This document shows positions 57,598 to 64,000 of a stretch of DNA of 64,000 nucleotides, in pieces. Numbering within the stretch: position 1 is the first letter of the stretch; each line of letters begins with the position of its first letter. This stretch comes from Halocafeteria seosinensis (lineage: Eukaryota; Sar; Bigyra; Bicosoecida): assembly GCA_001687465.1 (NCBI GenBank), contig LVLI01000325.1:62001-126000 (forward strand), given 5' to 3'. Both the position numbers and the translations under genes were made by a program. A model generated the notes under the pieces. That model worked only from the letters and a program-made list of their open reading frames with translations, searched no databases and was not told where the DNA came from.

Positions 57598-60458
57598 CTA
57601 ATTCTCTTCGTTGGAGTTTTGAGGAATATAAACGAACCGGCCAGGGTCGTCAGTTTCATCTTCACCAGTGGTATACCCACCCGTTAAGTCCGCATGTTTG
57701 TCTCCTTCAGGAGTTATATCGCGAAGGATGGCATTTCGGTCGAGTTCGCTGGGATGTCGCTGAGGCGTCTTCTCATGCCGCCCTTCTGCTGCAGAACCTT
57801 TTGGGGGCGCATTCTCATCTGCAGCCCCGCTGTTCTCCTTGTCGTCTTCATTGTTCTCTTCGTAGATGGCAAAGGAGAGTTGTCTTGCTGGGTTACTATT
57901 CGCGGTCGCCTGAACAGCCTCACCACTTCCATGCTGGCTTATGTTTACGCTTGCTGCAGGTGGAGGCCTGGCTCCACGCTGCTGGCTGTCAGAAAACAGT
58001 CGATGGTTATTTAGCGCCGTCGACACCAAAGTGTTGTTTGTTTCCGCAGCAATCGGTGACAGCCGAGGCGTCGGACGGTTTGCATAGTCTTGATGATTAC
58101 CAGCGCTGGAAGTAGCTGTTACAGCGGCTGCTGAACGATCATTTTGATCGTTGTAAATCAGGTCTGACACACACTGGCTTGCATTTGTCATTGCAGTATC
58201 CTCCTGTTCCAATGTCGCTACCAAACTTTGGATGCCTCCAGTTGTGGCAGTATCATCTTCTCTACCCTCGTAAATGGGTGGACGTTGGCCCATGGGCTTT
58301 CTCCCCTGCTGCTGCATTGACTGGCCCTGGGCACCTTTCCCGTACTGATCATTGTTGTTATTGGCCGCAGGCCTCGTTGCGAACTTTGCATTAGGCGAAG
58401 CAAATAAGTCGCTCAAGTCTTCCATTGCTAGTTTAGTATTGATGGTGACATCTTCGGAATCAGCCTGTTCAATGTTGGTACAACCAACATCATCTTCTGC
58501 CTGCTCCCCAGAGACATTTCCACCTACTTCTCCTGCACGGCTGCCAACTCTGGAAAGTGCGTCTGGATTCTTCTGCAAGTAATAAAGCATTCGCACCTCC
58601 TCGAAACATAATGGGTACGAGTCGCTATGATCCGATTCCTCGCCATTTACTATGTCGCACGCTCTCTGATTAACAAGTCCAGCAGCCGCAGCACCATGGA
58701 GGCCAGTCTGTTGGCACATCTTTCCAGATAGAAGCGACGCATCATAAGCAGGAACTGCTGTTGACTGTTTTGATGCCTTCTTGGTTTTCTTATATTCCGA
58801 GTGTTTGCTCGAACCCCTACCATCAAGAGCGGACAGATTGGTATCTTGAGCCGGCAAAGTTTCATTCAAATCTGCTCCATTATCCTCAAATATGCTGAAA
58901 GACAGTTGAGCGGGTTGAGCAGTAGCTTGCGGCGGTGCATTACTGGGCAAGGACGCCGTGTCCCATCGAGACCGTTGCTGAGTATTTTCTTTCGTCCGCT
59001 CGTGAAGAGTACCCAGGGTGCTCCAGCTCCCTTGAACCGGTTCTCCTAACCCAGAGCGACTATTAGCACTACTTTCGTCGTCAACATAAACAGGAATCGA
59101 ACTAGACGCTGCATCCGCGGAGCCAACCAGTGCCTCTGTGGAACCATTCTCGGCGCTCTGCTCCTCCTCTCTATCAATTTCAGCTCGGGATTCGTCGAGA
59201 CTCTTAAGAGGCTTTCGTTTCCTTTCCCGGGAAGAATTCCGAGCAAAGCTAGTTTCCAAGTCATTCTGTCGCCGAGTTTCGGGTAAGCGAGCATTCTTTC
59301 GGGCGGCATCTGTCAGTGTGTCTAGATCCATGGCAGTCTCGGCAGCTTGCCGAGCAGATTCCTCACGAGGAATGGAAGAATCGTTCCGGGAAAATAAGTC
59401 TTCACCATTTGTATGCTTGATCCATAACTTCGTCATTCTTCTCATGAAATGTTGCTGTTTTTTCTGGAGTCTCTCCTTAGGTTTCGCGCCCCTGGAGGAT
59501 AACAAGAGTCGTCTATCGCGTTTTTGTCCCGTAGAATGATCCTATTCGTATTTACCTTCCAATGCCTTGTTTATATATTTTATCCGCAAACGCGTAATTT
59601 CCTCGTTGCTCCGCCACGCTCGCCCATGCCATGTAAAAAAGGGCCAGATTTTCACCTGAATGGATCAAAAATCGTGGAAACTCTGAGGAACCGTCGACAT
59701 CACATACACATCTTACCAAGTTTCTTCGAATAAAGATATTTGAAGACATCGGCGGGGTCTGAGTGCTTGTCAGCCTGTATTTACAAAGACTCGCGGTTAA
59801 AGCAGGGGACCAGTTTATCTGAGGCGTATACACGGAGGCACTCACATAGAGTATCCATATGCGAAGATATGAGAGGCTGTTTTTGTATCTAGAATCATCC
59901 TCAAATTCTTGGGCACACCTCTCGTACAGCTCGAATAATTTGTCATCAGGGCCATCTGTTGGTAAGTTTTGCTCAGCCCATCGAATATACCTGTAGCCAA
60001 ACGGGATTCGAGTTAGCATATGCGCTAACTTCCTTTTGTGAGACAGCTTACGCTAACCAATGCTTAAGAGGATCTGCATCTTCCTCGGGTATCCTACGAA
60101 GTTTCTGCTCGAAGTCCCTGTACCATAATCAATATATAAAGGTCATCGCCGTCCTACAGGCAGAAGTCAAACGAAGCAGGGTCAGGGACAGGATCCTCGA
60201 TGGGAGCAGACACAAGCACCCCATCGATTGTATGCCTATGACGGAGAGTTTAACATACCTCTCTTTTGCTTGTAATTGCTTTTCCCTATCTTCGCGATTG
60301 TTTCTCTCCATCAAAGTTTTGTTTAGTTTGTTCGGATCCCGTCCACGCGCGCGGGGTTGGACGTTCTCTTTGCTCTGCTCCCATGCCGGCGCCTCATTGT
60401 CAGGCGCTTGCTCAGCAGAGCTCCCATGTGTATGCGTGCCGCTTGTTTGGTTTTGCAT
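57598..60458 (-). CDS. Mad3/BubR1-type spindle checkpoint protein (no kinase domain)
   Basis: Six exons: 60458-60259, 60117-60052, 59990-59846, 59774-59717, 59655-59556, 59491-57598; 820 residues. An N-terminal KEN box (SKENVQP, 30-32) precedes the Mad3/BUB1 TPR region: DPLKHWLAYIRWAEQNLPTD, RIWILYADKHSDPADVFKYL, GENLALFYMAWA, IGRGAKPKERLQKKQ. Further on are IPVYVDDE (~322), KEN (357-359), the ABBA-type FSIFED (388-393), and a second pair FAIYEE (730-735) and KEN (741-743). In the mitotic checkpoint complex, Mad3/BubR1 blocks Cdc20 bound to APC/C with these motifs. No kinase domain follows, so this is Mad3-like rather than Bub1. The first intron (141 nt) is longer than the rest. Confidence 0.9.
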
Positions 60459-61116
60459 TGTATGGACTCTGTACTAGCTCTGGTAACACTATATCGTCTT
60501 TAACGGCCGCCAAGGGGATCCGCTGTCGTTCGTGTTGGCTGGTCCGTATACAATGCCACAAAGATCAACGACTGAGCCGTTATTCAATACCAGCAATGTA
60601 GGGACTATGGGATCCTGAACGAAATCAACATTACATCAGTATAACAATCTTCCCCCTGGGGCTGTGTTCTTGGAGATTTGCGCGCGCGTTTGTGAACTTC
60701 ACAAGTTGAATCAAATTTGTTCTGCTCAATGAATCAATTGTATGCAGTGTGCATAGACACTGTACCCATTTCTTTTGTGTGTGAAAAATTATCATGAACC
60801 ATGATGATAAACTGCATGAACATCAGAACACGAATCATGAAAATGAAAGACATGTGTCTGGCAACTGTCACTTTCCAGATATTCCAGAACCTGGGTGCTG
60901 CTTTCGCTTTCGCAGGGGCGAGCAAGAGCAAGTGACGCCGCTTTACGTTTTGATTGGATTTTAGTATTCTCCACGCAGCGCAAAAACTAGAGCCATGACA
61001 GCGCAAAAAATTTTTGATTCATGTTGATTTTAGGCAATACTACCAGCAGCTACCCAACAATGGCAAGCAAGCTCTAGTGAATAATGCCGCGCATCGACTC
61101 AAACGTAACATGAACA
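60459..61116. other. Intergenic region Mad3 / J-domain gene
   Basis: About 660 bp with no supported gene. It should include the Mad3 promoter and the 3' end of the J-domain gene. Confidence 0.5.
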
Positions 61117-62469
61117 CTATCCCTTGAAAAATTCATACCTGAAATTCAACATCTTCGTAATTTCCTCGCAAAGGACAGTCCACTGCAAGCTGTCCTTTCC
61201 CGCATTCTTGTCCGGATGATAGTGGGAAATTGCTTTAATGAGTGTCTTCTTGATATTGTCAGAATCAAGCGGACCTAAGACGTGTGCGGACTCTTTCGGT
61301 GGATGCTTTTCGTAGACATACTTTAGTAGCGCATAAGCGGACAGGTCGGCTGCCTTCAAAGCGTCAAGTTCGGGCTGCAATTCCTCCAGGATTGGTCCCC
61401 GCTCAGCCTCTCTACGCTGGTTATCTTCCCGTACAGCTTTCTCTTGGAAATATTGCTTGGCTCTTGTGACTTCTTGATACCAATGTAATCCTGATAGGTT
61501 ACGTGGCTGGAGAGACTCTGCAAGGTGGAATGCCCGATCAATATACACCTTGCACGGAGCTTCAGTTTTCAGTATGTCAAGGTAAACTATCCCAATCTTT
61601 GAATACGCAGTTGCCTCGCCTTCAACATCAAGCTCCCTCGTTAACAAGGCCGATTCCATGTACTTGTCAATTGCTCCCCAGATGGCATCCATATTCAATT
61701 CCTCGCTCCCATCGATTGCTTCCTCTATCAAGCAGTCGCCAATGTATCTGGCTTGGATCGACTCACAAATAAACTGCTGTTGGATCGCACGTCTTTGCAA
61801 TTCTTCCACTGTCTCTTGGAAATCTTCTTCTTTACACCACCGGGACGCTTGTCCCAACGGACGGTAGCACTCATGCACCAGGTTCATTGACTCTCTGAAG
61901 TCGCGCTCGAAGGCCTGTATTGCGGAATTGAAGCACTCTCGTGCAAGCACTTCATAGCAACAAGCAACTGCACGAAAATGCATAGATGCACAGGAATCAA
62001 AGCAACTGCATAATCTGTGGAGCAGTTTCAGTTTTTCCTTCATCTCAAAATCCCGGAACGCTTCCGTGACTGTCTCGAGGAAAGTGCCAATCTGTTCCTT
62101 CAGCTGTGAGACCCAGTTTTCCGGTTTGACGTACTCACTCTTTTCAAGCGCTTGTAGTGCAGAATGTATTCCTTCCTTCAAATGGTAGAAGAATAGCTCC
62201 TTCTCTTTTTGAAACACTTCCGGGGATCCTAGAATGAGTTCCGCGTGAGACATTGAAGCTGCCCCGATATTCTTCAAGCAGGAAGCCATTTCTCCTGGTT
62301 GGTTTCTTGGGGTGCTGTTTTTCGCTTTCATATAATACTTGTTTGCTTCAGTCAATGCTGCCCGTTTGATGGCTGGCGCTAATCCAGGTTTCTTAGCACG
62401 CAAAAAGTGTTCATTTCCTTTGTTTCGCAGCTCGGAAACAAGGTTTCTTGTAGTTGAAGATGCTGACAT
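61117..62469 (-). CDS. Helical-repeat protein with C-terminal J-domain
   Basis: A 450-residue intronless protein. The first ~350 residues are helical with TPR-like features (KGNEHFLRAKKPGLAPAIKRAALTEANKYYMKAK; AYSKIGIVYLDIL). The C-terminus (about 385-450) looks like a J-domain: a helix (AYALLKYVYEKHP), then ISHYHPDKNAGKDS with the HPD tripeptide that stimulates Hsp70 ATPase, then a closing helix (ITKMLNFRYEFFKG). A J-domain at the C-terminus recalls auxilin-type co-chaperones rather than DNAJA/B proteins, but no clathrin-binding motif was noticed. It probably recruits Hsp70 to whatever the helical repeats bind. Start ATG 62469 is unambiguous. Confidence 0.75.
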   Translation of the reverse strand: MSASSTTRNLVSELRNKGNEHFLRAKKPGLAPAIKRAALTEANKYYMKAKNSTPRNQPGEMASCLKNIGAASMSHAELILGSPEVFQKEKELFFYHLKEGIHSALQALEKSEYVKPENWVSQLKEQIGTFLETVTEAFRDFEMKEKLKLLHRLCSCFDSCASMHFRAVACCYEVLARECFNSAIQAFERDFRESMNLVHECYRPLGQASRWCKEEDFQETVEELQRRAIQQQFICESIQARYIGDCLIEEAIDGSEELNMDAIWGAIDKYMESALLTRELDVEGEATAYSKIGIVYLDILKTEAPCKVYIDRAFHLAESLQPRNLSGLHWYQEVTRAKQYFQEKAVREDNQRREAERGPILEELQPELDALKAADLSAYALLKYVYEKHPPKESAHVLGPLDSDNIKKTLIKAISHYHPDKNAGKDSLQWTVLCEEITKMLNFRYEFFKG

Positions 62470-63367
62470 ATTTTCTCAGGATACACTTGTACTTTGGTCT
62501 GTGCCGCACCTTGCCTCTGGGAGCTGAAAATATATATGTAAACTCTGCCACTTATTCCGAAAGCACTTCGTGATGATAGAAGGCAAAATGTTAAGCAGTC
62601 ACCGTATCAACTATAATGTTGTTCATACTATGCTGCTTCTTTGTTGGTGCGGTCAAGGTTGAAGCCGAGATTCACATCACGAGTCACCTTGTTCCAATCT
62701 CAGGATCTCGGCGCCCCGAGTCGGCGCCCTTAATCTTCCGTGACTCCGTCAATGATGAACACATACAGGCAACACTTACAATGTACCAGTCTTCCAGCTA
62801 CCGGTATGGTCTAGTCTAAACACTGACATTGATGCGATCGCCACTACAGTTTTACAACTGTGTACCGGTATGTGTGTGTGTGTGCAAACTCATAAAGTCT
62901 AGCTGCTCTTCGATTTTCTTTCTTACACCGCCGACCACACAAAGTGTAACACATTCTGTACGTAAGACTAGAGCCACTGTAGAACCATAATATGGTAAAG
63001 CTGAACTTTGAACAACGTGGTCCAGGGATGATTCGTGGTTTAATTCTTCGCGAAAATTCTCGAACAAAAACTTTGCACCGGACCCAGGAAGTTCACAGTG
63101 AAGCAGCAGATCCAGTCATCCTAGTCAAGTGAGCTATTGGAACTACTGGTAAATTACCATTAGTAACGCCGATTTGACACCCACGATTCTAAAGTATCGG
63201 TAGATAATCAAGATGTAGTCCTGTGTAGAAACACGGTGTATTTCGAACAGTGTGCTATGACTCTTAAGATACCTATTCTGGTCTCTAAGTCCAAATCTCC
63301 GTACCCTATCAGCAGCACCAGTAGGTGGTTTACAGGCACTGCGATCGAAGTTTGGACATGGCCTTAT
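62470..63367. other. Intergenic region J-domain gene / Cys-rich gene
   Basis: About 900 bp. A 67-codon plus-strand frame (62616-62819) starts with a hydrophobic stretch but has no other support. A (TG)n tract lies at 62871-62884. Confidence 0.4.
62871..62884. repeat. (TG)n microsatellite
   Basis: Seven TG dinucleotides in the intergenic region. Confidence 0.8.
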
Positions 63368-64000
63368 TTACATCCATTTTGACGAGAATACAGACCAAAA
63401 ACCAATAGCAAGGAGTGCAAGTAGGTTGCCGGCCAGCACAGAGGGGAGAGCTCCACAGGCTCCTTCTGAAGCGTATAAGAAGTAGAATTCAACAACTTCA
63501 TGAACTCGTCGTTTCTATACAACTTACCTTTAACCGAAACGACGCTATTTCCCGGAGGACTAGCTTCACACGTCTCCCCCAAGACGATGGCACCTTTTGG
63601 CTCGTCAGCATTGGCATACAAGCAACCGCCATCTCCGTCAGTGGATTCAACCGAGAACCAGTTGTCAGCAAGTGCGGTCACGGCACTGTGACCATTGAGC
63701 AATTTATTCATAATCAGATGCTTCGTAAGACGACGAGGCTCTTGTATACGCTGTACTTACCTAACAGAAAAGTCTGAGCATCCGTCAGTAATTCCAGGCT
63801 GATTTTCTGCGCAGAGCGTGGCTGTACCACTATCATCTCCAACGTCAGACAGGTCCGCCGAGATGCACGTGTCTCCGTCTGTATGTACCCAAGATTTCCT
63901 GCATTAGAACCAACATGAATCATGATGAATGGGAACCCTTGTTTCACCTGCGGTCACATTCGTTGTTGTATGTACTGTACAATTAAGTATACCGGTACAT
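63368..64000 (-). CDS. Cys-rich secreted, probably GPI-anchored protein, 3' part (5' end beyond window)
   Basis: The visible exons are 63465-63368, 63685-63528, 63878-63761 and a partial exon ending at 63948 that runs toward the window edge. Phases agree at each join. The product contains repeated Cys/Asp/Gly-rich stretches (DGDTCISADLSDVGDDSG; STDGDGGCLYANADEPKG) and an N-glycosylation sequon (NVT). It ends in GACGALPSVLAGNLLALLAI plus a short tail, which has the small-residue site and hydrophobic end of a GPI-attachment signal. A single membrane anchor is the alternative. The family is not recognised. The upstream start, and therefore any signal peptide, is outside the window. Confidence 0.6.

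Noticed and set aside
62616..62819. 67-codon frame beginning with a hydrophobic, signal-like stretch
   Set aside because: Too short, no conserved feature, and no further exon could be found.
1..64000. tRNA, rRNA, CRISPR arrays, bacterial operons
   Set aside because: No cloverleaf, rRNA segment or regularly spaced repeat array was seen by eye; a tRNAscan-SE or Infernal run would be decisive for small RNAs.

Overview
This window is nuclear DNA from a eukaryote, most likely a unicellular alga or another free-living protist; I cannot name the species. Its genes are split by short, uniform GT-AG introns (mostly 60-84 nt; donors GTAAGT, GTATGT, GTACGT; acceptors YAG), yet several exons are very long (up to 12 kb). 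Its proteins include midasin, CTF8, Mad3/BubR1, nicotinamide nucleotide transhydrogenase and four-domain voltage-gated channels. No tRNA, rRNA, CRISPR array or prokaryotic operon was seen. Exon joins were deduced by hand: reading phase closes exactly in every model, and conserved motifs run across the joins wherever the family is recognised.

Layout. 0-7.7 kb: 3' part of midasin (+) and a CID/G-patch RNA-processing protein (+). 7.7-10.3 kb: gene-free, holding decayed RNase H fragments of a retroelement in both orientations. 10.3-18.8 kb: a compact block of two convergent pairs, ANKRD13-like (+) / TLDc (-), then an unassigned protein (+) / LisH-RP2-like protein (-). 18.8-20.8 kb: mostly gene-free. 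20.8-23.4 kb: a seven-helix receptor fused to an RGS domain (-). 24.0-36.6 kb: two tandem paralogous four-domain voltage-gated channels (-), both with an EEEE filter. 37.2-39.0 kb: divergent CTF8 (-) and phosphomannomutase (+). 39.1-52.2 kb: a 4,232-residue surface protein (C-type lectin, Cys-rich repeats, cadherin, IPT/TIG, multi-helix membrane domain, arginine-glycine tail) (-). 53.1-56.9 kb: mitochondrial transhydrogenase (-). 57.6-60.5 kb: Mad3/BubR1-type checkpoint protein (-). 61.1-62.5 kb: C-terminal J-domain protein (-). 63.4-64 kb: 3' end of a Cys-rich, probably GPI-anchored protein (-).

How they relate. There is no operon-like pathway. The notable theme is membrane signalling: two probable Ca2+ channels, a receptor-RGS protein and a giant adhesion-like receptor lie within 31 kb, and CTF8 and Mad3 are both mitotic fidelity factors. 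Physical clustering does not prove shared function. The most interesting items are the channel pair with shifted intron positions, the giant receptor, the receptor-RGS fusion, the ABBA-KEN-ABBA cassette in Mad3, and the LisH-RP2 fusion with repeated SFW motifs.
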